From the NCBI GenBank assembly GCA_029817715.1, contig JARUPY010000465.1:5045001-5109000 (forward strand): a DNA stretch of 64,000 nucleotides. Reading direction: 5' to 3'. Numbering within the stretch: the first letter of the stretch is position 1; every line of letters starts with the position of its first letter. The stretch comes from Melastoma dodecandrum (Eukaryota; Streptophyta; Magnoliopsida; Myrtales; Melastomataceae). The notes beneath the pieces were generated by a model. The model had not been told where the DNA came from. It saw nothing but the letters and a program-made list of their open reading frames with translations, and ran no database searches. Shown here piece by piece: positions 47,893 through 59,334 of this stretch. Made by a program: the position numbers and the translations under genes.

Positions 47893-50800
47893 ATGGAGGC
47901 GAGCGCCGGGTTAGTCGCCGGTTCCCACAACAGGAACGAGCTCGTGGTTATACGTCGCGACGGCGAGACTGGGGTCGGTCTGGTCCTTCCTTACGATCGT
48001 TCCTGCAATTTTTATATGCTTCGTGTTGATCTTCTTCTTTGTTTTTTTACTGCTGCAGCCGAAGCCGTTGCATCATTTGAGCGGACAAGTTTGCCAGATT
48101 TGCGGGGACGATGTGGGGCTGACGGCGGAGGGGGAGTTGTTCGTGGCGTGCAACGAGTGTGCCTTCCCAATTTGCAGTACCTGTTATGAGTATGAGCGTC
48201 GTGAGGGCAGCCAGGTGTGCCCCCAGTGTAAGACCAGATTCAAGCGTCTCAAGGGTAAGTCGGGGATGATCCCGGCGCGTTTCTGATTCTCTTCAACGGC
48301 CGAGTTTGGGGAACGGTGCTTGGTGCCGGGCAATTGAATTGTGGGGTGTTTTCGGGTGGTAGGATGTGCCAGAGTTCGCGGCGACGAGGAAGAGGAGGGT
48401 GTGGACGACCTCGAGAACGAGTTCAACTTCGACGGCAGGAGTCAGTTGGATTTCGATGGCACAGAGTCAATGGCTAATGGGTACATGAGCGTTGGCCGTG
48501 GCTCTGATCCCAATCCGTCTCGAGTTCAGCTGCTTCCGCAAGTCCCCTTACTCACCGATGGTCAAACGGTACCGAATTTCTCGGCTTTCCGCCAATTGCT
48601 CAGATGAATAAAACGTAAAGAGTTTGTCCTCTTTTTGCTTGAAATTTCTTCGCAGGTAGATGACATTCCTCCGGAGCAACACGCTTTGGTGCCAGCATAC
48701 ATGGCAAATGGCCACGGAGGTGGCAAAAGGATTCATCCCCTTCCCTTTCCGGAATCTGGCCATCCGGGTACTTTCTCATGAGTTGTCGAGGTTTGGATTC
48801 TGATTTGGTGGATGTCATCCTCATCTGCCGCCTCTTACTTCAGTGCAACGTCGATCGATGGATCCTTCCAAGGACCTGGCGGCGTACGGGTACGGGAGTG
48901 TCGCGTGGAAAGAGAGAATGGAGCTTTGGAAGAAAAAGCAAGAGATGCAGATGGTGAAGAACGAGAACAGTGGCAAAGACTGGGACTTCGACGGCGATGA
49001 CCCCGATCTCCCCCTGTGAGTAAATCCCGCTCTTCATACGCACCTTAACAATCAACCAGGGAGAAAAAATCCATGACCGTTCTAACTTTGGTTTGGTCAG
49101 CATGGACGAGGCTAGACAGCCTTTGTCAAGAAAGTTGCCTATTCCGTCCAGCCAGATCAATCCCTACAGGATGATCATCATCATTCGGCTTGTAGTTCTC
49201 GGATTCTTCTTCCATTACCGGGTTACGCACCCTGTGAAGGATGCCTTTGCGCTGTGGCTGATCTCCGTCATTTGTGAAATCTGGTTTGCTCTCTCATGGA
49301 TCCTCGATCAGTTTCCGAAATGGCTCCCCATCGATAGGGAGACTTATCTCGACCGATTGTCCTTGAGGTAAGGCGCTCCCCCAATCTAAGAAATTCAGAG
49401 TCACTTTGCTCTGATAGCAACTGATACTGGTTTGGGTAGGTACGAGAAGGAAGGACAGCCATCTCAACTTGCTCCCGTTGACATTTTCGTCAGTACGGTG
49501 GATCCTTTGAAGGAACCCCCTCTGGTGACAGCGAACACGGTGCTGTCGATTCTTGCAGTGGACTATCCTGTGGAGAAGGTTTCTTGCTATGTTTCTGATG
49601 ACGGTGCCGCGATGCTCACGTTTGAGGCGCTTTCTGAGACATCGGAGTTCGCAAAGAAGTGGGTTCCTTTCTGCAAAAAATTCAATATCGAGCCGCGAGC
49701 GCCGGAATTCTACTTTGCTCAGAAGATAGATTATCTGCAGGATAAGGTGCACCCGTCCTTCGTGAAGGAAAGGAGAGCCATGAAGGTGAGCAACTAGCCT
49801 CGCAGAGTGCCCAATCCCTGATACGGCTCATAAAGAACTGTTGATCTCATTTAGGTTTTCTTTCTCTGTCACAGAGAGATTACGAAGAATTCAAAGTCCG
49901 GATTAACTGTTTGGTTGCTAAGGCTCAGAAGGTTCCCGAAGAAGGATGGACGATGCAGGATGGGACACCATGGCCGGGAAACAATGTCCGCGATCATCCC
50001 GGAATGATCCAAGTATGGCGCACCTTCTTTCCTGTTTCCCTTTTCCTTTGGATTGGCTCTTCCGGCTCTTGCTTGTTCGGGTAGTTCTGCAATTCTTTGA
50101 ATGTAACTATAGCAGTTATCTACAGGTTTTCCTCGGCCAGAATGGAGGATACGACTTGGACAGGAATGAGTTGCCTCGCCTCGTTTATGTTTCCAGAGAA
50201 AAACGACCCGGATTCAATCACCACAAGAAAGCCGGAGCCATGAATGCGTTGGTAATTAACAGGAACCTTCCACCATTTGAGCTTTTCTACGAAAGCACGG
50301 TTCTTGGACTTCTTAATCTATAGTGGCCTTACCATGGATTCCTGTCTGCAGGTAAGAGTCTCAGCCGTGATTACGAACGCGCCCTACCTGTTGAATCTGG
50401 ATTGCGATCACTATTTCAACAATAGCAAGGCCATTAGAGAAGCGATGTGCTTCATGATGGATCCTCTCATGGGTAAACGGGTCTGCTACGTCCAATTCCC
50501 ACAGAGATTCGATGGTATCGATAGGCACGATCGTTATGCCAACAGAAACACCGTCTTCTTCGACGTGAGCACACGGAACATGAGAATTCTTGTTTCTCCC
50601 GGTTATTCATCAAGGAACTCATAGGAGTTCTGTTTCTGTTACCGCAGATTAACATGAAAGGTTTGGATGGGATCCAAGGACCGATTTACGTCGGGACGGG
50701 ATGCGTTTTCCGAAGGTACGCCCTTTATGGTTACGATGCGCCGAAAGTGAAGAAGCCACCCACCAGGACATGCAATTGCTTGCCGAAGTGGTGCTGCTGT

Positions 50801-52318
50801 GGATGTTGTTGTGCCGGGAAGCGGAAGAAGAAGAAGAACGCAAAATCCAAACTTGAATTACTGAAGAAGACGTCGAAAAAAGAGGAGACTGAAGTGCTCG
50901 CTTTGGAAGGCACCGACAAAGGTGTCGAAGGTAAACTTCCCCACTCGTTTCCTTGGAGCACCTTCGAAAGCTTCGTTGCCATATAGTCGAACTACTCTCA
51001 TATTCACCCACAGGAATTGAGGCTGAAAATCCAATGCCGTTGAACAAACTCGAGAAGAAGTTCGGCCAGTCTACTGTTTTTGTCGCATCAACCCTTCTTG
51101 AGTACGGCGGTACTCTGAAAGGCACTAGCTCAGCATCACTGCTAAAGGAAGCAATTCATGTCATCAGCTGCGGCTATGAGGATAAGACGGAATGGGGAAA
51201 AGAGGTGAGGACGCGTCTTGTTCCAACTCCAGGTCTTGGCCGGTGCATACAAACTCGTCGCGATTCCTTAAATCTGATCATTTCTTCGCGCAGGTGGGAT
51301 GGATTTATGGTTCAGTCACAGAAGATATATTGACGGGATTCAAAATGCACTGCCACGGATGGCGGTCCATCTACTGCATCCCCGCGAGGCCCGCGTTCAA
51401 AGGATCTGCCCCGATTAATCTCTCCGACCGTCTGCACCAGGTCCTTCGATGGGCCCTTGGCTCGATCGAGATCTTTCTGAGTAGGCACTGTCCTCTTTGG
51501 TATGGTTACGGTGGTGGCCTAAAGTGGCTTGAGCGATTGTCTTACATAAATGCCACCGTCTACCCTTGGACTTCGATCCCTCTGCTCGCATACTGTACAT
51601 TGCCCGCCATATGTTTGCTCACCGGAAAATTCATTACGCCCGAGGTATGTAATATCGATTCGCTTGAAATTGTTGATACTCATCGGTAGACATCGAATTG
51701 ATCGACCCATCCCTGTTTCTCCTCTTCCTGCAGCTAAACAACGTCGCGAGTTTGTGGTTCCTGTCGCTCTTCATCTGCATCTTTGCGACGAGCATTCTCG
51801 AGATGCGATGGAGCGGTGTCGGTATCGACGAGTGGTGGAGGAACGAACAGTTCTGGGTTATTGGAGGAGTTTCCTCGCACTTGTTTGCGGTCTTCCAGGG
51901 GCTTCTGAAGGTTCTAGCCGGAGTCGACACCAATTTCACCGTCACTTCGAAAGCGGGAGAGGACGAGGAGTTCTCTGAGCTCTACACATTCAAATGGACC
52001 ACTCTGCTCATCCCGCCTACCACGTTACTAATCGTAAACCTAATCGGCGTGGTCGCGGGAGTCTCGGAAGCCATAAACAACGGCTACGAGTCTTGGGGGC
52101 CGTTGTTTGGGAAGCTGTTCTTTTCCTTCTGGGTGATCGTTCACCTCTATCCTTTCCTGAAGGGTCTCCTCGGCCGGCAGAACAGGACTCCCACGATAAT
52201 CATCGTGTGGTCGATCCTGCTGGCCTCGATCTTCTCGCTCCTGTGGGTGAGGATCGATCCGTTCTTGGCCAGGTCAGATGGACCAGTCCTCGAGGAATGC
52301 GGACTGAACTGCGAGTAG
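47893..52318 (+). CDS. CESA7: Secondary-wall cellulose synthase catalytic subunit (CESA7/IRX3 type)
   Basis: Fourteen exons join in frame to 1088 residues: 47893-47973, 48059-48254, 48363-48568, 48656-48767, 48844-49015, 49101-49367, 49440-49785, 49875-50012, 50126-50251, 50352-50564, 50648-50930, 51014-51204, 51294-51644 and 51734-52318. CESA proteins polymerise beta-1,4-glucan from UDP-glucose in plasma-membrane rosettes. Seen: N-terminus [20 protein letters not shown], a RING-type zinc finger at about 39-84 (CQIC...CPQC), two membrane helices near 290-340, and the catalytic residues SDDGA (Asp near 398), DCD (565-567), TED (near 788) and QVLRW (826-830). A Cys/Lys-rich class-specific region ([14 protein letters not shown], then poly-Lys) and six C-terminal helices follow, ending EECGLNCE. 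The [13 protein letters not shown] segment and this C-terminus fit the class I know as eucalypt CesA3/rice CESA9, orthologous to IRX3. The CESA call is certain; the isoform call is likely. Confidence 0.95.
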
Positions 52319-52751
52319 GTCGAGAGTTCTGCAGGCAAGCGTGGCGCGGACATTAGCGTAAACCCAAGATTACATTGGATATACATACCTTCACCTCCTA
52401 AGATTAGTTCGTGTGAAGAATCTGCAAATTTCTTCTCCTCTTTTCTTGATATATATACACACACATATTATAACGGTGAGGCAAAACATCATTCATAAAT
52501 CCGAGAATTATGAAAAATACATTGCAAACTCCAAGAGAAAGATCATTAAGAATGGTTTAATGAAACTTTTAAACTGGATCCCCGGTTCTACACGGAAGAG
52601 ATCACAGGTACATTACGTATGTAGTCGTATTAGAAGAATCATGCAAGTATAAATCACTCCTCAAGTAAAGCTTCGAAAGCAGATTGTCGCTTTTGCGCAC
52701 CTCATTGTGTTACTGCAGTATGCTAAATCTTACGTGGAGGTATTGGCGGCG
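52319..52751. other. Convergent 3' ends of CESA7 and the coiled-coil gene
   Basis: A/T-rich non-coding DNA with a short TA/CA run at about 52450-52468, presumably the CESA7 3' UTR and terminator region. No gene is seen. Confidence 0.45.
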
Positions 52752-55685
52752 TTAACCTTGACTTGCTGCGTGGAGATCCCTGGATGCTGCTAAATCGGCC
52801 AACTGCTTCGCAGTGAGGATAGACACGAGCTCTATAGGGACATAAGCCCTGGGTAGATTACCGACATCTTCATCCTTCAAGTTGTACGAAGTTTGCAGCT
52901 TTCCTGCCTCCAGCTCCGCAGCTTCCATCTCTAGGAGTAAAAGGTTCGCTTCCTCTTCGTCTCCCAACTCCAATGCAGCTGTTCTTTCGGCCTTGGCCGC
53001 AGTGGCAACGGCGAGCAGTCTCCGGAACTGAGCCAAAGCTACGGCTACCTCCCTCTCTTTCAAAAGGATCAGGTTCTCCGCATCCTGGAGGTCCTCAATA
53101 GTTTCCATGATCTTCTCGTCGAGCATATCTAGCTCTGAGGTAGCCTTTTCAAGTTGGTTTTGCAAACTTCCCTTTTCAGTAATGAGTGACTTCGCTTCGG
53201 CGGCTATTCGACCAGCCTCTTTGAAGTTTCTAGCAGAGGCGGCTACTTTTTTCTTGGATTCTAGCTCTGGCAGTCTCTTATCCAAGAAAACAATCCTCTG
53301 TTCAAAAGACGCTACCTCCTGCTGGAGGCTCGACTTTGTTGAAGAAAGTTCCTGTGAGAGAGTAAGGGACCGATCATGAATTGCAGGTCATATGGATTAA
53401 CAAACACCATATTTAGAACCAGCCTATTCAATTTGATGAGTACTAAATTTATCAAACTAATCCCACCTGAAGGGCCACAGAAACCACATGAAACAAAAAA
53501 CTGATTATCCTAGGTGGATAGCAAATAAAACGATTTCTCACAGTGGGATACAGCTTCAAACACAACTTTCGTGAAAGAATCATCCTGATCTGGAAAAACA
53601 CATCCTTCTGAAGTTTGATATCACAAGGTCATTTAAGGAGCGGTACCTGAAGAGAAGCTCTGGCTGTTGAAGCCTGTGGTCGGAGTGTTTGGACTCCTTA
53701 CAAGAGCTTTTCCTGTGTCATCCCCAAGCCCTGTTTTATTTCTCTAAAGTTCAAAATCGACTGCATTAGGTCTTTTCTCAGTCCAGCAGTCTCACGATAT
53801 ACCTTCGCCTCATCTGCAGCCAACTTTGCAAGTCCCCTAATCTTAGATCCCTTCTCCTCTTCCTTAGAGAGAAAAAATCATCAATGTCTTTCTTCTGCCT
53901 AGCTAGATCTTCACCTTCTGTGACCACCCGAGAAAGATTTGATTTCAGTATATCCTTTGTCTCCTCAACGTCCTGTAGCGAGTCCCTAAATCCGGAAACT
54001 ATTTCATCAATGCGTTGCTCAACAAGTTCAATATTAGCATCATTTTCAGCTATTTCTCGCTCCTTTTGCTGGACTAATGCAAGCAGTTCCTCCAATTCGC
54101 TATGCAGCACGTCCCTCTTTTTCAAGAGGGCCTCTCTTTGTCTCCTGTCATATTCAACAGAATGATCGATGGAGCCATTAAGTACTTGACTAGCTTCATT
54201 TATCACAAAAGATTCAATGTCAAGTTCAATCTTTTTCCCCTCCACTGCTTCGCTAGATGAAAGCCAACGGTCCATTCGCTCCAAGTACTGTAATTCAGCC
54301 GTACTCACAATCAATTCCGAACAAGCAGCAGCGTCCTGCAAAGAAAATGGAGACTTTTCAGTTCTCCAACTCCTATCAAGTAGACCAAGATCCGTATTTC
54401 ATAATAAATCACTAACAGGGCCCCACTGATAAGTTTTCCCAAAAAAACATCAATCTCAAAGAGCAACCCCCTAGCAATGATGGTAGCACTAACTACTGCG
54501 CTATTCTATCTTCTCTGTCACTAACCAGAACCAGGCCAAGTTCAGTCCCATATATAAAAGAACAAGTATTTCATCCGAAAGACTAACTGCAGAGAAATCC
54601 CCCATCAGAGAAATACCCTCCTCCTCCACTATGATCCTGACACGCAATACCTCATCCATCTTGACATCAATTTCATCACACTCAGCCTCTGCATCCCTGA
54701 GTGCATCCAAGCTCTTGCCTCTCTGGGTCGGCGGCACCAAGCATTTCGCTCACCTTCTCTGCCATCTCAAAGTCTTCTGCTTCACATGCCTCCTCCAGTT
54801 GCTTCTCCAATTCTTTGTACTTGGATGATGCTGCTCAGACTCTCTGCCGCTTTCCTCCTTCTCCTTACACATTCCTTTCTGGCTGTCCATAAGGAAGCAG
54901 CCATCATTCTTGAGTTATCTAGTTTAGAAGAAATTTGCTCTTTTAACTTTTCAAACTTTTCCTCCACCGCATCATCTGACTCCACAACATCATCCAGTTC
55001 TTTCCTGTCACCTGATCCTTCGGTCCCAACAGTCTCCTCATTCTCGACCTGAAGTACATTACTCATTGTCGAAGCCCCCAAAGTCTCAGCATTCTCTAGA
55101 TCCCTCGAAGCTTCCAGATCATTGTTATCTGATTGAACCACCGAAGAAAATTCCTTTGAGATTCCTTCTCCTTTTGAAGAACTTGCCGCCACAGGAATAT
55201 CAATGCCACTACTCCTAGACACATCGACATCCCTACTCTGTATTCACCCTATCAGAAGGAGATGCCTCTGGCGACTGATACTCCTGATGAAACCACAGAT
55301 TCCCTACTGTAACCGATCCTCAATCCAGTCGCTCGCTTCTTCTTCCTCGAGACTTGCTGCCACCCCAAGGAAGAAACCTCGCTTCCCCTGGCCTCAACCA
55401 ATGATTCGATTTGGCTGGTACTGAAGCTGACAGCGACGATCGATCGCCACCGTCCACTGGCGGATTCTGGTCACCGCAGCCGCCGTTCCCGACGATAGTG
55501 AGATCAGAAAAAAGATTCTCTTCGAGCGGCTCCGACGAGACCGACTGCAGCGGAACATCCTCCTGCTGGGGGTGATCTTGAGGCGCTGGTCGGTCAGGAG
55601 ACGGCGGTTGTTCTGGGGAGAGCTGAGAAGGAGTGACCAACACCATGCCTTCGAACAAGGAGTCCATCTCGTCCTCCATCGTCAA
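52752..55685 (-). pseudogene. Plant coiled-coil protein gene with multiple frame breaks
   Basis: The minus strand from 55685 starts MTMEDEMDSLFEGMVLVTPSQ, followed by an acidic, Pro-rich head. Then come segments SSGIDIPVAASSSKGEG, LKEQISSKLDNSRMMA, KYKELEKQLEEACEAEDFEM, KSLDALRDAEAECDEID and AELQYLERMDRWLSS. Long coiled coils follow (KKRDVLHSELEELLALVQQ, then DKRLPELESKKK to the stop at 52752). I do not know a function; it looks like an uncharacterised plant protein with a UVR-like EACEAEDFEMAE helix pair. Breaks seen: a frameshift in the Arg/Lys run near 55345; a shift and stops near 55250; a shift before SSKYKELEK near 54825; a shift before KSLDAL near 54720; a shift at the T/C run before the LSKEEEK-type text near 53870; and a TAA within EKLL-GVQTL near 53705. 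Some could be unrecognised intron borders or indel errors, but together they argue for a pseudogene. Confidence 0.65.
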
Positions 55686-56297
55686 TCCGGATCAGAATTG
55701 CTTTACAGACGATCGGAACCTTTGGAGACGGCGGTGATTGGCAGTGGTTCTGACTCAACATGCAGTTTGCTCTGCAAATTGATCCTTGCGACGACGGCAC
55801 TGCCGAGTCAGTTCCGGCGTTTTTGATAATTCCCGGTCAAATCCATTCCTTACGCCCGCCGGAGGGGGGAAGCCAGCCGGGTGTGAGCCCATGGGCTAAG
55901 AACTCAGTTTGTGGGCCTAATAGCAAATGGCCCATTTATAAGCCCGAAGAATAGGTCCGTTTTCAAGTAAGGCCCAATATCTAAGAAGAACTAATTTTCT
56001 AATTATATTTTTTATTGCATGCTGCACGTAAGCTCAGTTTCAAATTATCGAGAGCGCTCCTGGAATTCTACGATGAAACCAAAAATAATTTCGGGTGTAT
56101 GATTACAGGGAAAGGAACAAGCACTCCTTTAAATATAGAACACGTGAAAGGGAGAAGCTGGAACAGACCAACCCACCTCAGTATTACAAATCAAATCTAT
56201 ATATAAATCGAGTAAGACCTATGACAAGAATGATTCCCAGAACACATGGAAAGAAAAGTGAACATTTTAAAGTTTCAGGGTAAAATCAGGCAGAGAT
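55686..56297. other. Intergenic region between the coiled-coil locus and URGT
   Basis: Upstream region of the minus-strand coiled-coil locus and 3' region of URGT. No gene or repeat was recognised. Short plus-strand open frames are antisense noise. Confidence 0.4.
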
Positions 56298-58207
56298 CTA
56301 CCCCTCCGACTTACCGAGTTCTACATCCTTAGCTGTCGGCTTCTCCGCTCCCTCCTTCAAGAGTCTGATTTCCTCTTCTGTGAGACTGGTTTTCATGTTC
56401 ATGGCTTTCACGTTGGCCTGCTTCCCGATCTCTACTGCCCAGCTATATACTACCATGCCCAGGACAGCTATAAACATTCCCATGATGTTCTTCAAAGTGA
56501 GGGCGGAGTCGAAGAGAACCCAACCCAAGATGAGGACACAGACCGTCTTCATGTGGCCCAAGACCTGGAAGGAAACGGCCGAGAACCGTCCAATGCAGAG
56601 ATACTGACTCACGTTGCAGAATACAGCAAGCGAGCAAGAAAGAAGTATGAACATCTGCAAAGAACAATACCGAAAGTAAGATAAAACTACCGCTGCTTCA
56701 GGATACAGAAGCCTGTGATGAATAGAATGTGAGGGCAATTCTTACAAGTGCACCGGAAGTCATCTTGTAGTCAAGTACTGATTTCTGATTGAGCACATAG
56801 TCGATGAATGGACCCAGGACAATGAGAGAAACAGCTTGGATGGGAGCTGTTTTGCTCAACAATTCAAAAGATCCGATAGAGTACTTCTTTTGCAGCGAAC
56901 CAATTGTCTGTTCCATGTAAATAAGCAGTGGCTAAATTAGTCTTTGCAGTGGCAAGACAATATATAAGTCAATCTGATATCCAGTAAGAAACATGTATTT
57001 CACAAAATCAATTTCTTTTCTTTCCTAAGATTGCTCCATGTAATTTCCTATCCAGAAACCATGCTTTAAATCCAGTGCTTCATTAAAAAACTTCGAGAAG
57101 AAAGTCCACCAGCTCTACATAACTAAAAGAACATCCACGACGAGAACCTGACCTAGCTCTTTTTTCATGTCTTTATTTACTGATGGATAAGATTTTAAGA
57201 AAGACAAACCAAATCAAATTCTAGATCTTATGCCCAGACACAACAGGAACATATTGTGAGTTAAGGAACAGAATGAAGGGCACGTGGCTGAACGCTCGGA
57301 ACTAATTGATGGATCGGGGCCAAGACACAAATTGATCTAGAGATACTCACAATTTGTTGAAATGATGTCGATAGAACCGCCACACACGCACAAAGAAAAC
57401 CTTTCGCATTGACTTGTACATCAGTTACTGTGCAGACACCCACGCCGATCACCACAACCACAACGGCAATCTTTACTTCTCGGGAGTAATTCTTGTTGTG
57501 GAGAATCCATTCCAAGATGCAGACGACAGGAATCATGCTCAATTTTGAGATCTGCAGAGAAGACAATCAGTACATGCAGTAAAGCATCCCTGCTCAACCT
57601 ATCTTGACATGTAATCCACCAAAACTTTGAAAAAATCTTTCAATGGCCAAACTCACTTGGTAGAATCCAACAGAGTTAAGCATCAGGCTGAAGTTCATTC
57701 CAGCAATGGATGTGTTAGCAACAAGTGAGAACCAAATGAGTTCCCACATAGGCACATGCTTCGATGCTGAATAACCAAATGCATTAGACACCAGACCGAC
57801 GAGGGCAGTCACAGCAAAGTGGAATCCGGTTAATGTTGTTGCTGCGAACACAAATCACATTAGCAAGGAGTCAGAGGAACAACGAGCAGAGCATATCGCC
57901 ATAACTGAATTAACATATGTGCGGACTCGAGATGAATTTAACGCAAATTCAGAATTATCACTGAAGGTAATCAATCAATCATCTCAACCAAACAAAAAAC
58001 AGGAAATTCAACAAAATAAAGAAGCTCGTAGCAAACCAGGCACGAAGCGCGCTGAGTAGTTTGAGAAAGGAACGTACCGAAGCTGAACGCGTAGCCGCCG
58101 GAGGACATGAGCTGCTTGTTCGCCATGATGATGCCCACAGAGCTCACAACGTTCATCGCCCATGCTCCTACGTCCGAAACCGCCGACGATTTCTTCTCTC
58201 CCTCCAT
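56298..58207 (-). CDS. URGT1: Golgi UDP-rhamnose/UDP-galactose transporter (URGT1/2-like)
   Basis: Five minus-strand exons, 58207-58078, 57841-57657, 57551-57351, 56907-56746 and 56654-56298, join in phase to 344 residues. The protein is a nucleotide-sugar transporter of the TPT/EamA fold with about ten membrane helices. Blocks shared with Arabidopsis URGT1/URGT2 (from memory) include [71 protein letters not shown] and [17 protein letters not shown]. URGTs carry UDP-Rha and UDP-Gal from the cytosol into the Golgi lumen in exchange for UMP, supplying pectin synthesis including beta-1,4-galactan. The acidic C-tail ([11 protein letters not shown]...DVELG) is also family-typical. The start is the ATG of [10 protein letters not shown]. 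The frame is clean. URGT1 and URGT2 are similar, so the number is tentative. Confidence 0.93.
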
Positions 58208-59334
58208 CCTCTCCGCCGCACTCGCTCCCTCACTCGCTTAAAAAAATCCCGGACGGCACAACCGCGGCGGAGATCGGCCGACAAGGCGGATCTAAACCAG
58301 TTCAACGAGAATCCCCTCCAGCATTCCAAGATCCGAAACGCAAGAACGAGCAGCAGTCTGTCGGCAGCTCCTTCACCAGTGCCGCTGGCCGACGGCAACC
58401 GATGACGGTAGATCCTTCGGTAGGGGGAAGAGATGGGCGGGGTTTAAGAAGATGTGGGTGATGGGAGTGGTGAGAGTGGGGGGTCGAAATCCAGCGGGGG
58501 AGAGGGAGAGGAGAGAACGCGATGGAATTGATAGGATTGCGTTACATACAGGGTGGGTGAAGGGGGAGGGGGGTGGGGGGGGGGGGGGGGCGGGGCTCGA
58601 CAGTTATGGGGAACTGGGATGGGTTTGTGAGGACTCACCTTAGCCTCCCACGGGCTCCCCTCCACCCGATTATACCCTTCTATAGGATGCGCATATTCTT
58701 TTTTCGACGTATAATTATATATAATTTCTCGACACGTGACTCCTCCATCTGAATCTGGGAATTCGGAATTCCCTCGGTGTGGCTAAATGAAACACTCTCC
58801 TTACCTTAGGAATGTATTTGGCACACCCCCCCCCCCCTCCTTAAACCCTTCTTTCCTCCTCCTGCGGTTCCAATTTTTTGTCTTCCCCTAGAGCGGCCCG
58901 CTAATCCAACGGAAACTTAAAAAGGTAATTGAATCGTAGGGCGGGGGGGACAGAAAAGAAGACAGTGGTAATAAAGTATGGGACCCACTCCTACCCCAAC
59001 CCTAAGTAGCGAAACATTCATTAATTATGACAGAGATGGATTCTGCTCGCTTGATTGATGGGTTGGGGGGGGTGGGGGGAGTGAATAAGACAGGTAGTTC
59101 ATTAGTTAAACTTAAATCCCTATCATTGAGTGTTGCTCCGACACTAATCAGATCTACTGATTTGTCCCCCGACCAGCGCAATAAACGGGACCCATAAAGC
59201 GATCCCTGGGCCCAATCTCGTAAGCCGAGTAGAATAGGCCCATCTAGTGAGTCCCAGCACGACCCCAGAATCCGGGGGAGGGGGGAAGTGAAGCCTCCCC
59301 GCACCCCCGCCGCATCGCCGCCGGGGAGCAGACA
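58208..59334. promoter_or_regulatory. Divergent region between URGT and the CSN6 copy
   Basis: About 1.1 kb serving as upstream DNA for URGT (minus) and the CSN6-like locus (plus). It carries an interrupted G-run at 58562-58590, a C-run at about 58826-58837 and a second G-rich stretch near 59064-59080. No gene is recognised. The short open frames on either strand here are shadow frames. Confidence 0.4.

Noticed and set aside
56015..56283. Small plus-strand open frames before URGT
   Set aside because: They lie in A/T-rich 3' flank, have no motif, and are not in a plausible transcript.
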